64,000 nucleotides of DNA, from NCBI GenBank assembly GCA_012845835.1, contig JABAKD010000001.1, positions 10,483,718 through 10,547,717 on the forward strand, given 5' to 3'. The position numbers were made by a program, and so were the translations under genes. Origin of the DNA: Undaria pinnatifida (taxonomy: Eukaryota; Sar; Phaeophyceae; Laminariales; Alariaceae). The notes beneath the pieces are model-generated. The model did no database searches. It was not told the DNA's origin and worked only from the letters and a program-made list of their open reading frames with translations. Positions 29,950-41,109 of this stretch are shown piece after piece. Position 1 is the first letter of the stretch, and each line of letters begins with the position of its first letter.

Positions 29950-31080
29950 GTAGAAGATTATCTAGATCATCTGCAGTACATATCGTTTCTGCCGGGGTAT
30001 GAGATGTTGCGCTCGATCTGTATATCTGTCGAGTACAGAACCATCTCAGGAAACACGTGCGAGATCATGCAGATCGTACGGCCTCTAGTCTACCGCGTAA
30101 CATGAGCTAGACCGTACAGATCTGGATCGTCCAGTAGGAATGGGTGATCTGTCCGCAGCGTGGAAGGTCTTTTGGATTGGCCAGGATGTCTTGGCGGCGA
30201 GACGCGACGTTGTTGTGGAAGCCTTGTGGCTGCCGTTGTTGTCGTTGTCATCAACGTTGAACACGTCCCGGACATATCCCTATTTATCTGTTCATGATCT
30301 GTGTCTTTCGGGGCGTGCAGATCCCTGGTCAGGACGATCTGCACGATGAGCTGATATATTTTTCAGGTGAGGGCCGGATGATCTGAATGGTCTGGCGGAC
30401 GCTTCCTGATTTGGATCTTGTACGGCCGACAGATTCTGCACAATATATCGTAAAGGCATCAGTAGGATATCTGGAGGATCTATGATCTGTCCAATGTATG
30501 CAATGTTGTTATGTTGTTGGTATTTGGCATGAGGGCTATTTATGTTTGGCCCGAATGTATAGCGAAGGAGCCACGTGTGCTTTGTTAACATGGGGTAAAT
30601 GCTGCCCGGTACAAGCGATTGTTTTTTGGATTGTTGTGGTGGTGGTGGTGGTGGTGGTGGTGGTGGTTGTGGCAGTGGCAGTGGGATTCGTATGGTTTCG
30701 TTTGGTTTTGCGTTTTTTTTATTTTCTTTTTTGTTGCGGTACGAGTTGTTGCTGTCTGCTGTCGCTGTTGTTGTTGTCGGTTCTGTGGTCTTCGTTGCTC
30801 TCTTTGCTGTTGTTTTTGTCCACCGCTGCAGATGTTGTCGAGAGTTTATTTATATATATATATTAGTTCTGGTTTCTTTGTATTTTATTTTTTAGGGGAC
30901 AGCATATGACATCTATAATCGTACTCTTTCCTTTTTGTCTTGGTTGGGTGTACTTTTAAATGCTGCTATTCTATCGGTCTGCCATTGAGGTGTCGCCATC
31001 CAGAGCGCTCCAGCTCCGCCCCGCGGTATGGGCAGGTTGGGAACACAAACAGCGGAACACTGCAGTAGGTCTCACGTCGC
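29950..31080. other. No gene seen; (GGT)n and GTT/GCT tracts
   Basis: GATCTGNNNGATC-like short motifs (AGATTATCTAGATCATCTGC and similar) are frequent from 29950 to 30490. A (GGT)10 tract is at 30637-30666, and imperfect GTT/GCT triplets run from 30740 to 30830. I see no supported coding sequence. Confidence 0.5.
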
Positions 31081-32800
31081 GTGGAGTCGTGGCCGTCGTG
31101 TGTTGAGCATTGCCGACGATTCCGAGGCAGTCCTGACAGCCATCGAGCAAGTTTCGTCTATTGTAGATTCTGCCTAAAGAAGATATTCAGGCAGCTGGTT
31201 GGCCGAACGTCATTCCTGAGGGAGCTGGAGTTTTTGCTGAACAGCTATAGAGCAGCCCCGACTTTTTTTTTTCTTCGATACATGGTGTACATATCTCAGC
31301 AGGTATGCGCGGTAGGTATGGCATGTACTGTACATACGGGCAGCAGCGGTACATCGTTGGCAGTACGCATTTTACGCACAACATACCTGGTACCAGATAC
31401 ACACGCACGTGCCATGCCGCCTTCTAGAACCTCAGCCATTGTGTCCCACCGCGTTTTCGGCCGGTCGCTAGCCCAGCCAGCGAGAATAAACACCAGTATG
31501 GACGTGATTTAAAAAAATCTTCTGAACACGTCAGCTGTGAGTTCGGTACAGCTGAAGTGTATTTTAATTTTTATAATATATCAAGCGCTCAGAGACGGCC
31601 CCACGTGGTAGCCTGAGTGACCCGAGAATTTGGGTGGTTGACGGCAACTTACGCAAGTAGGTTTGTCTGAACACGTCGGTTCTCAGGAGATTTCGATCCA
31701 CCCGGGTATGCTTTATTATGCCCCCCTTAAAATTTGTTCGAGTCCCTTACGGATATACTATCGTGACATATGAAGAGTGGTTTTATATATTATACTCCCA
31801 AATTAAAATGCTACAAAGGCTGAAAAAGTCAATAAATTGTGAGATGTTTCGGAACTAGTAGATAAGAACGATAAAGGCGAGTAACCCAAAGGGAGGCGGG
31901 GGGAAACCCGCTTCCAACCCCCCACCCTTTCCCCCCAGTCCCCCCCCCCCCCCCCCTTTGCCCCCCCCCTCCCCCTTGGTCCCCTCCTCCCCCTTTCTCT
32001 TTTTCCCCTCCCTACCCAATAAACAAAAATATGCCACATGCGTCCACACACGAGAAGTATAGTATAATGCTGCGATCTTGTAAACCCTCGCCACAAACTC
32101 ACTTAAACCCCCCCTCCCCCACCGTAGGTCAAAAATACGTTATCAAACTTCACGCTGCTACGAAAGGCTAATGTAGCCGTCCAATTGGTAGGAAATTCGG
32201 ACCCAGTAGATGGACAAGAGACTAAACACCGGATTTACCCCCCCCCCGCGCCCCTCCCTCTCTTCCTAGCCGATTAAACATAACTATGCCACAGGTTTAA
32301 ACTCCTTTTCTCCGCTCCACTACATGCCACAGGTTTAAACACATGAAAATTATAACATAACACTGCAATATCTGTCGCGTTAAACCTCCCACTACTTCGT
32401 CCACACCAAAGTTTTCAATAAGGCTAATCAAATATTCAAAACCTTCTTGTCAACTTTTATTTCAAGGCTTCAACCCTAGCCTCGCGAAGTATTTCTGTTC
32501 AACCCACACACTGTAGCAAAATAGTGAATACACCCATAGTCAAACTATGAACAGTAACGGTGTAATACGTGTATTATGATCCGACTACAACCCATAGTTG
32601 TCAAGGTTGGTTTTTGCATGTTTATCTTCAGGGATATATATGCATTTAACCATACTTGACAAAAGCCGCGAGGGGGAACGTTGAAATTCCCAAACATCCC
32701 TCGCAACTTCGTTTTTAGCCCCTCGAAGCAGTTTTCTCGGCGTACATCACTACGTTTTGCGGATATGCACAACAGGCCAACCCCCCCAACCACTGCAAAC
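31080..32800. other. No supported gene; AT-rich with C-runs
   Basis: A 143-codon open frame at 31081-31512 has no recognisable domain and is not supported by splice signals. A single arm of the common palindrome (CAGCTGTGAGTTCGG) with an A/T-rich flank lies at 31533-31580. The rest is AT-rich with C-runs at 31930-31975 and 32240. Confidence 0.4.
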
Positions 32801-32819
32801 TAATATGTATTTGAAAACA

Positions 32820-33195
32820 CCACTCTAAAACAACACGATAACGAAGTCTAGAACATCACCCAAAACATACACGTATAGCAACAACCACGCGAACACAAAA
32901 TAATACGTGTTCGAAAACACCACTCTGAAACAACACGATAACGAAGCCTAGAACATCAACCAAAACATACACGTGTCACGATGACGAAGTCTAGAACATC
33001 ACCCATAACAAACACGTGTAGCAACAACCACGCAAACACAAAATAATACGTGTTCAAAAATATCACTCTGAAACAACACGATAACGAAGCCCAGAACATC
33101 AACTAAAACAACCACGCGGACGCAAAATAATATGTATTCGAAAACACCACTCCGAAACAACACGATAACGAAGTCTAGAACATCAACCAAGAATG
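32820..33195. repeat. Minisatellite, four to five units of roughly 90-145 bp
   Basis: AACAACACGATAACGAAG.CTAGAACATCA recurs near 32829, 32929, 33073 and 33161, with a shorter form near 32975. Each is joined to ATACACGTGTAGCAACAACC and AAAATAATACGTGTTCGAAA boxes. Confidence 0.85.
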
Positions 33196-33879
33196 CCCGC
33201 ACACTAAAACCACATAGTCTACACGTCTACGTACAAAACGCAGTCAAAAGGTGGAACCGATGTACCCTGGATTCCCAATTGAGGTCGCTACGACTCGGAA
33301 ACATCGCATAGTCTACATATCGTCTTTGCACAAACCTAAAATACGTCAAAACTGTTCGTTGCCAAATTACAGGTTCATCAGGAACGCAAGAACAAAGAGA
33401 ACAAAAGACGAGGTAATCGTAGCAGCGCCCATCATTACAGCATTCGCCCACCACATCACCTCCTTTGAAATTGGTTTTGGGCATCAGTGAACTGGGTCCA
33501 ACGCATGCCCGTAGTGCTTTAGGTGGAGTGAGGAGCGGTAGTAAAAATGAAGTGCGCTGCTCGATAACCTGTTCCTGACCGTCGGTATACTGAACAATCT
33601 TCGGGCCGCGTCTCCTCTGTATCATGTGTGTGACGAATTTTATTTGTCGTTTTCAAGCAAGCGGTTGCGTTGACATATACTACCTGGCTTGATGTAATGG
33701 AAAGGAACACCACTCAGCGATCATCTACTACACGCTAGGGCATGTTTTCATGAGCACCACTAACAAGAGCACCAGACATGGACGCGACATCTACAGGACC
33801 ACAACATCTTCGACGACAGAGGGGAGAAAACAGGGCGTGAAATTGTACACTAGATAATAACAATGTGAAAAAGAAGTAC

Positions 33880-34200
33880 AGACCGTTATGTTAACACTGC
33901 GGTAGACCACACTACCAACCTACTACGCAGGGTATTTCGTGCCTCGTGCCGTTTGCATGATCGCCTGACTACCTCTACCAAACGCAAGTAGCATATGCCT
34001 GACAAAGTAAAGTCACCCTCGCGTTCAATAGTATTGACATCGCATGCCAACCTCACCTCGCTTGGTGTATTTGTAAGATGTATCTGTCTTATAGTTGGCG
34101 ACCTCAGAGCCCCACATTGGCACGGCAAAAATCATAGACGTAAAATCGTGTATGTGAGGCAATAACAATATGAAAAGGAGATACAGACAGATATGTTAGA
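33880..34200 (-). repeat. Extra copy of the distal segment of repeat family A
   Basis: GACCACACTACCAACC, GTTTGCATGATCGCCT and CATCGCATGCCAACCTCACC run parallel to the sequence at 34195-34470, so the distal 250 bp of the family A copy is present twice in tandem here. Confidence 0.7.
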
Positions 34201-35985
34201 ATTGCGGCAAACCACACTAACTACCAACTTATTACGTAAGGTATTCCGTACATACCGTCTGCATGATCGCCTCCCAACCTATGCCAAGCGAAGTATGACT
34301 AACGAAGTAACGCAATTAAGCGCGTGTACACTAAGCGTTCCTTTCAAAACAATAACGAATCGCATTTCCCTCTTTCGTTCTCAATAGCGGTGACATTGCA
34401 TGACCACATCACTTCGCCTGTTGTATTTGGCAATACGTATCTCTTTCATAAAATTAGCGATGTCAGAAAATAATGGTATCTACATGATTGTACCTATCAA
34501 TTGAAATATTCTATCTTTCGATCCATGTACAATAACAAATTATGAAGTTTTTAACACGTTGTTTACTACGCCTAAGAACTGGGTTGCATGCTACATGTAA
34601 CATCAAACCTTCTAGAATGGCAAACATTACCAAGCGGGTGATATAAAGGGGTGTCTTATTGCTACAACCGTCATATTCGTCCCCTTCAAGGGTATATAGT
34701 TTCCGCGCACATATTGAAATGGTCCCCCCCGCCGATCCCTCTTGTTCAAACGCCCCACCTGAAATTAAAATCTACCAGAGTAGTAAACACTACCAGCCAG
34801 TTGATATCATCTCATTATCCATCTAGCCATCCATGCCGTAGCTCCAACTCATCTCCGCCCTCCGCCCCCCCCACCCCTTTTGTTCCCCGCCCAGTTCGTT
34901 CAAACGCCCAACAATTACAATCGATATCGGCCAGAGTAATAAACACTTCTAAGCAATTGATATCACGTCATTATCTTTCTAGCCATCCATGGTCAACGTA
35001 GCTTTCATTCATCCCCCCTCCCCCCCTCCAACGCTCCCTCCTTCCCCACACCCCGCACAATCGCCTACATCCAGCACCGCGCGTATAGCAAGCCCCTACA
35101 TATATGATTAATACGCGCGATCGGAAGATCACACACAATGTTGCGAAGATCAATGTCGACCAAATCCTTGATCTCATGGCTGGAGTGTATTTATATATTA
35201 TATGTGACCTAAACCTCTTGAAAACCCTCCCCCCCCCCCCGCTTTTTTTTCTTTTCTTTTTTCCTCGCTTTCTCTTGCTTAAACGCCCCACCTAACATCG
35301 AGATCCGCCACAGTAATAAGCATTTCCACGCCCTGGATATCGCCTCGTTATAATTTTAGAGCCGTCCTTGCCGCTGCTGCAATTCCCACCCTCCCCCGCC
35401 CCCAACGCCTCCTCCTTCCCCACCACCCGCACCATCACCGAGACCTAGCACCACGCGTATAGCAAACCCCTACATCTATGCGACCTAAAGCCCTTCTCCC
35501 CAGCCCCCCGCCCCCCCCCGGCACATTCCCCCCCCCCTCCCCCACAAGAAGGATTTATAGTTTCCACGCACAAATTGACCTGCCCCACCCGTCCCCTCCC
35601 CCCCCTCCCCCCCTCTCGCCCTCCTTTTGATCAAAATCAGGCCCCCACGTCCTTCAAATCTCCGTCCTCCCCTCACCGGTTATTTGACTTACAGTATTCA
35701 CTTGATAAACGGATGCATTTCCTTCCACAGCTGTCAGCTTTTGTCCCCCTCAGAAACGGGTTTTTAAGTTTCCGCGCACAGACTGACTAACACCAACCTG
35801 TTGACCCTGATACCTACACTGTAGTTGCAAGGGGAGTCGCCGACCTACATCCTTAATGAGGACACACAACCCGTAATACGCGCGATCGAAGTATCACACA
35901 CAGCTTGCAAAGATAAGTTTCGACAAAATATTCGATCTCACAGCTGGACAGGAGTGTACTTTAATTTTCATAATATATTTTTTGG
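34200..35985 (-). mobile_element. Dispersed repeat family A, copy 2 (inverted)
   Basis: It matches the reverse complement of 1890-3445: CCGTCTGCATGATCGCCTCC, the GATCCATGTACAATAAC block, two A/T-boxed segments with CTAGCCATCCATG, the CTTAATGAGGACACACAACC block and the palindrome at 35901-35946. A second partial palindrome lies at 35137-35183. No coding sequence is recognised. With copy 3 it forms a large inverted repeat. Confidence 0.75.
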
Positions 35986-36369
35986 GTCGATACGCATACG
36001 AATATATTTGCAAGCTGCTGCGAGATATTGCCGGCCGCTCGTTTGTGCAGATATTTCTTTTTTTCGTGCTGTGAATACGCACATGACTCCTACTACGTAC
36101 GGATGTTGTCAGGGTGAAGATCAACCATATAGACTCGTGCACCGATAGAGGTGCGTTCCACCAGTTTTTTTTTTTTTCAAGTTTTTTTCTAACACTACCC
36201 CTCGATTTGGGAGCTTAAGGCATGTCTTAACAACCCAAAATCTGATTCGGGAGAGAAAACTAAAGCTGATACATACCGGAGATGACGAAATCCCATGGCC
36301 AAGATAACCCAACGAGGATCATGTACAAGAAGAAGGAAAAACTAAAAACGGCCTGTTTGCGACGTTTTT

Positions 36370-36545
36370 TGGCTTAACCCCTTTAGAGCCCCCAAACCCC
36401 TCCCTACACTAACTTCAAGTAAACTTGTCCCCTAAAAGAAGGGGTCCCAGTTGTGAAGGAGTTAATTAACGAGCCCAGTCCTTCAGAAAACGCTTGAGAC
36501 GAAACGTGCTACATCTCTGTGTCGTAGCACGCACGCGTCAAAAAT
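36370..36545 (-). repeat. Dispersed repeat with GGGTTTGGGGGC box
   Basis: CCCCCAAACCCCTCCCTACA, TTCAAGTAA, GGGGTCCCAGTTGTGAAGGA and a CGTAGCACGC end are shared with 6920-7040, 7235-7350, 52205-52255, 62780-62830 and (same strand) 61740-61870. Confidence 0.65.
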
Positions 36546-36777
36546 TTGTTATAGCAAACGAAAGCTCCTGCACGTATGTGCTTCATCCCGAGGTCGTACG
36601 GAGCTGTTATGGTGAATTCTGTCTCATAAAACTGTTCTAAGAACGACGTCAGGCCGTAATCTCGACAAGCTTAGGGTGGACACACGAGTTCTCACAATCT
36701 TTGCCAAAGAGCGAGCGAGCTGCGCGTTGCATCGGTCGCCCGTCTGTTTAAACGCATGCCATACCCCAGGTGTTCAC

Positions 36778-36815
<38 letters not shown>

Positions 36816-36837
36816 GCTACTACTACTACTACTACTG

Positions 36838-36923
<86 letters not shown>

Positions 36924-36927
36924 GCTG

Positions 36928-36962
<35 letters not shown>

Positions 36963-37038
36963 GCTACTACTACTGCTATTACGACTACTACTACTACTAC
37001 CACTACTACTACTGCTGCTGCTGCTACTACTACTACTA
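36778..37038. repeat. About 87 CTA triplets
   Basis: The tract is nearly pure CTA, with single-base changes such as CTG scattered through it. All six frames are open across it (poly-Leu, poly-Thr, poly-Tyr, poly-Ser, poly-Val), so the long frames here are not evidence of a gene. Confidence 0.97.
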
Positions 37039-37179
37039 AATACTAAGACACCATCTTTCTCGACCGGCCGCTGGCTCTGCCAGCCGAGTTTTGGTCGCGT
37101 CTCCTCTCTCTTCAGCGTTTCCCCTTTTCGGAGATCAAGGAGATTGCTGGCGAAGGCGCTTAACCAGCCAGAGACTGAT

Positions 37180-37288
37180 CCTACGATGATAGCCCCTCCC
37201 CCCAAAACCAGCGATTTTGTTTAACGAACGTTTCGTGGCTGCTCGACACAACAAGGAAGGATGCTAGATCGAAAAAAATGTATCCATA

Positions 37289-37319
<31 letters not shown>

Positions 37320-37475
37320 TCCTTGTGAGCAAAGAAAGGTCTAGTCTAATGATCGACGACGTCGGGGTGTCGAGGGACACCGTGCTCCAGGAGATGGATA
37401 CGACCGGGCGAGCTGTTTTTTAAACCGACGATTTCGTTAAAGAAAAGTTTGGGGGGCTACCGTAGAACGACTCCA
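37180..37475. mobile_element. MITE-like element, family B, copy 2
   Basis: The left end has ATCCTACGATGATAGCCCC and the right end GGGGGGCTACCGTAGAACGA. The interior contains AACGTTTCGTGGCTGCTCGA, the reverse complement of the copy at 5262-5512, and a (TA)n tract at 37285-37312. Confidence 0.6.
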
Positions 37476-37654
37476 GTGTGTTGTGTCACGGCTCGTGCTT
37501 CGGCAGGGGTAGCGCTGTCCTTGGAGCATCTTATTTTTTTTGTTTTCTGAAAAAACAGACGAGCTCACTCAACTGTGACTGACTGCTGCTGTGCGCAAAC
37601 AATTACCGGATATATATCGTGAGAATGCTCCGCGTGTGGACACTCCACCGCGCA

Positions 37655-37830
37655 GAATGCTCATCAGATTGAGCGGGCACGTTTTCTGTCAGAGTTTTCA
37701 GAGCTTTGGTGTGGCGTTCTTGCAGCTCATCAGGCTAGGAGCCTCGGAAACTGGAGGCTATTGAGGCTTTCGGGCCGTTTCTTCTCCGAGAAGACAGGCT
37801 CATCAACTGAGCAGTTACCCGGTATCGGCT
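37655..37830 (+). repeat. Repeat with a conserved open frame, copy 1
   Basis: AATGCTCATCAGATTGAGCG, then TCTGTCAGAG, a GGTGTGGCGTTCTTGCAGCT box and GAAACTGGAGGCTATTG recur at 40764-40950 and 41008-41110. The frame reads ERARFLSEFSELW and RFFSEKTGSSTE; in the 40.8-kb copy LFSEKTGSSTD is kept. This suggests a coding ancestor, perhaps a mobile element, but I do not recognise the family. Confidence 0.5.
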
Positions 37831-38049
37831 GTACTGCAATAACAACATGTTATAGTGTTCAACTAGGTATCCGCTATTTGCATGAGCTATAGACTAGCCG
37901 TCTATGTCTGCAGATAGGTTATATCTCTGCTGACAAGTCAAGGTGTCGGATTTCCGGTATTTCATTTGTTGTGAGATTCCGAATCGGAATCGTGAGATTC
38001 GGCATCAATAGAGTGTCTAGGAAGGCTGTCGTGTGATCCAAGATTCGGC

Positions 38050-39850
38050 GCGTACATATATTATAAAAATCTAAATAAACTCCAGCTGTGAGATCGAAGA
38101 TTTTGTCGAAACTCATCTTTGCAAGCTGCGTGCGATACTCCGATCGCCCGTATTACGGGTTGTGTGTCCTCATTAAGGATATAGGTCGGCGACTCCCCTT
38201 GGAAATGCAGTGCAGCTATCAGGGTCATCACGGTGATGTTAGTCAGTCTGTGCGCGGAAACTATGAAACCCGTTTCTGAGGGGGACAAAATCTGACAGAT
38301 GTGGAAGGAAACGCATCAGTTTATCAAGCGAATCCTGTAAATCGAATAACCGGTGAGGGGGGGTCGGAGTTTTGAAGGACGTTGGGGCCTGGGTTTGATC
38401 AAGAGGGAGCGGGGGGGGGGGACGGGCGGGGCAGCTCAACCTGTGCGTGGAAACTATAAATCCTATCCTGTAAGTCGTACAACCAGTGAGGAGAGGGCGG
38501 AGCGTTCGAGAGGGTGGGGGTGGGGGGGGGGAGGGGGGGAGGGGGAGGGGGGCGAAAGGGTTTTTTACAAACATCTTCAGGTCGCATAGATGTAGGGGTT
38601 TGCTATACGCGTGGTGCTAGGTCTAGGCGATGGCGCGGGTGGTGGGGGAGGAGGGGGTGTTGGGGGTGTTGGGGGGGGGGTGAGTTGCAGCAGCGGCATG
38701 GATGGCTCTAGAAAGATAATGAGGTGATATCCAGCGCGTGGAAGTGCTTATTACTCTGGCAGATCTCGATGTTAGGCGGGGCGTTTGAGTGCCAGGGAGC
38801 GGGGAAAAAATATGGGAGGAGGGGGGGGGTGGGGGGGAGTTCGGGGGACAGGAGGGGGGGGGGGGGGGGAGAGTTTTCAAGAGGTTTAGGGCCCATATAA
38901 TATAAAAATACACTCCAGCTGTGAGATCGAAGATTTGGTCGAAACTCATCTTAGCAAGTTTGTGTGTGATACTGCGATCGCGCGTATTACGCATATGTAG
39001 GGACTCGCTATACTTGTGGTGCTAGGTCGAGACGATCGTGCGGGTGATGGGGAAGGAGGGGGCGTTGGGGAGGGGGGGGGGATGAATGAAAGCTACGTCA
39101 CGGATGGCTAGAAAGATAATGACGTGGTATCAATTGCGTAGAAGTGTTTATTACTCTGGCCGATTTTGACTGTAGGCGGGGCGTTTGAACAAAAGTGCGG
39201 GGGGAAAAAAAGAAGGGGGGGGGGGGGGGGTGAATTGGAGCTACGGCATGGATGGCTAGAAAGATAATGAGTGATGTCAGCTGGCTGGTAGTGTTTAATA
39301 CCTTGGCAGATTTTGATTTTAGGAGGGGCGTTGCAGCAAGAGGGGGCGGCGGGCGGGACACTTCAATATGTGCGCGGAAACTATAGATCCTTAAAGGGAA
39401 GAAATCTGACGATTGTAGCAAGAAGACATCCCTTTGTATCACCTGCCTGGTAATGTTTATTATCCTAGAAGATTTGATGTTAGATGGCCAGAAAGATAAT
39501 GAGGTGATATCAGCCGGCTGGTGGTGTTTACTACTCGGGCAGATTTAGATGTTAGGTGGGTCGTTTGAACAAGAGGGATCGGGGGGTGGGGGGGGGGGGG
39601 GTGGCACGTCAATATGTGCTCAGAAACTATGAATAAATCCCTAAGGGATCAAATCTGACGGTTGTAGCACAAATACATCCCTTTATATATCATCTGCCTG
39701 GTATTGTATATTATTCTAGAATATTTGATGTTAGATGGTATGCAACACAATCTTTAGGTGTTGTAAACAACCTGTTAAAGCTTCATAATTTTGTTGTTGT
39801 ACATGGATCGCAAAATGGAATATATTAATCGATAGGTACTACCATGTACT
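38050..39850 (+). mobile_element. Dispersed repeat family A, copy 3
   Basis: It begins with the A/T-rich lead and palindrome (38083-38128), continues with the same blocks as copy 1, contains a second palindrome (38916-38961) and ends with GTACATGGATCGCAAAATGG near 39800. Internal segments are partly duplicated (CTAGAAAGATAATGAGGTGA appears several times), which makes it longer than copy 1. Confidence 0.75.
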
Positions 39851-40009
39851 TGCCGATCCAGGCTTCAGCCCGTACATATATATCGCACAATCGTATTATA
39901 AACCACGTGATCTGCGGGGCATGTAGGTAAACATAACAATGGTAGCATCCTGCCTTAGGCTACGCACCCTGCGCTGATTTGCTTATAATAGGTAGCTGCA
40001 CGTTCGCAA

Positions 40010-40330
40010 AAAAAGTAGGATGTTTCTTATTAGGAGAATACTAGGACTCGATGTGATTGGTTGTGTTGTGAGTTGGTCTGCGCTGATTGGTTTAGAATAG
40101 GTAGCTGCACTTTCGCATAAAGAGTAGGATGGTTCTTGGGAGAACACTAGGACTCGATGTGATTAGTTGTGTTGTGGATGGTTCTTGGGAGAACACGAGG
40201 ACTCGGTGTGATTAGTTGTGTTGTGAGTTCGTCTGCGCTGATTGGTTTAGAATAGGTAGCTGCACTTTCGCATAAAGAGTAGGATGGCTCTTAGGAGAAC
40301 ACTAGGACTCGATGTGATTGGTTGTGTTAT
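40010..40330. repeat. Tandem units of about 60-130 bp
   Basis: GAATAGGTAGCTGCACTTTC, CATAAAGAGTAGGATGG, GGAGAACACTAGGACTCG and TGTGATTAGTTGTGTTGTG boxes recur three to four times with some boxes skipped. Confidence 0.85.
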
Positions 40331-40730
40331 TAGTTGGTCCTGACTTCCACCTCAAGTATACAATGAGTCACACGTACATGGCCTTGAAGAAGTGGCCGAC
40401 GTCGGCAGTTAGCAGCTTCGACTCAGGAGTGAGGTTTGGCATGAAGTTTTGGATACCTTGCCAGTACGAGAGCCGGCATTTGGAGCTTGGCCAGAAGCCG
40501 AGCTTCCACCACCCCCCCCTCCCCCCCTCATCTCCTCTCCCCTCTCGATCACTCTTGTATCCTTACCTAAATCAGCAAGCCTTGCTCGATAGCAATAAGA
40601 TACTCTACTACCTACCTTGGTTTTGTACCGCTGTCAGCTGTGGTCTCGCGATAGACACACCTGTCCCTTCTGAGGATCATATCGACAAGGATCCCCCCAG
40701 GCAAACTCCTGAATAAACAGGTAGGCATCA
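40330..40730 (+). other. Unrecognised open frame of about 130 codons
   Basis: The first 55 codons have ordinary protein composition (FHLKYTMSHTYMALKKWP, then FWIPCQYESRHLELG) before a C/T-rich stretch. I see no domain or partner sequence. It may be a fragment of a transposon protein or chance. Confidence 0.2.
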
Positions 40731-41109
40731 TTAAAAAAAAAAAAAGTTGTGCGTCTAACCCCCATGGGCATGCTCATCATCAGATTGCGCGAATAATGCA
40801 TCTGAAAGCCAGAGTTCCGGTTGGCGTTTGTGCAGCTCTTCAAAAATGAGCAGCGCCGCACGCAGAAGATGGAGGCTATTGGTTCGCTTTTTTCTGAAAA
40901 GACGGGCTCATCAACTGATGAATTTGAGTGCCCGATATCGTTGCCCTGCAACTTTCTTTTCCAAAAGATTTTTACAGTAGTGTAGAGTTGTATACATCTA
41001 GCCCATGGGAATGCTCATCGGATTGAGCGGGCTGTTCCTCAAAGTCAGAGGTTTGGGTGGCACTTGCAAGCAGCTCAAGCGAGGAAGAGCCTCAGAAATT
41101 GAAGGTGTA

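Noticed and set aside
36676-37224. Poly-Leu, poly-Ser and poly-Thr open frames
   Set aside because: Products of about 87 CTA triplets; open in every frame.
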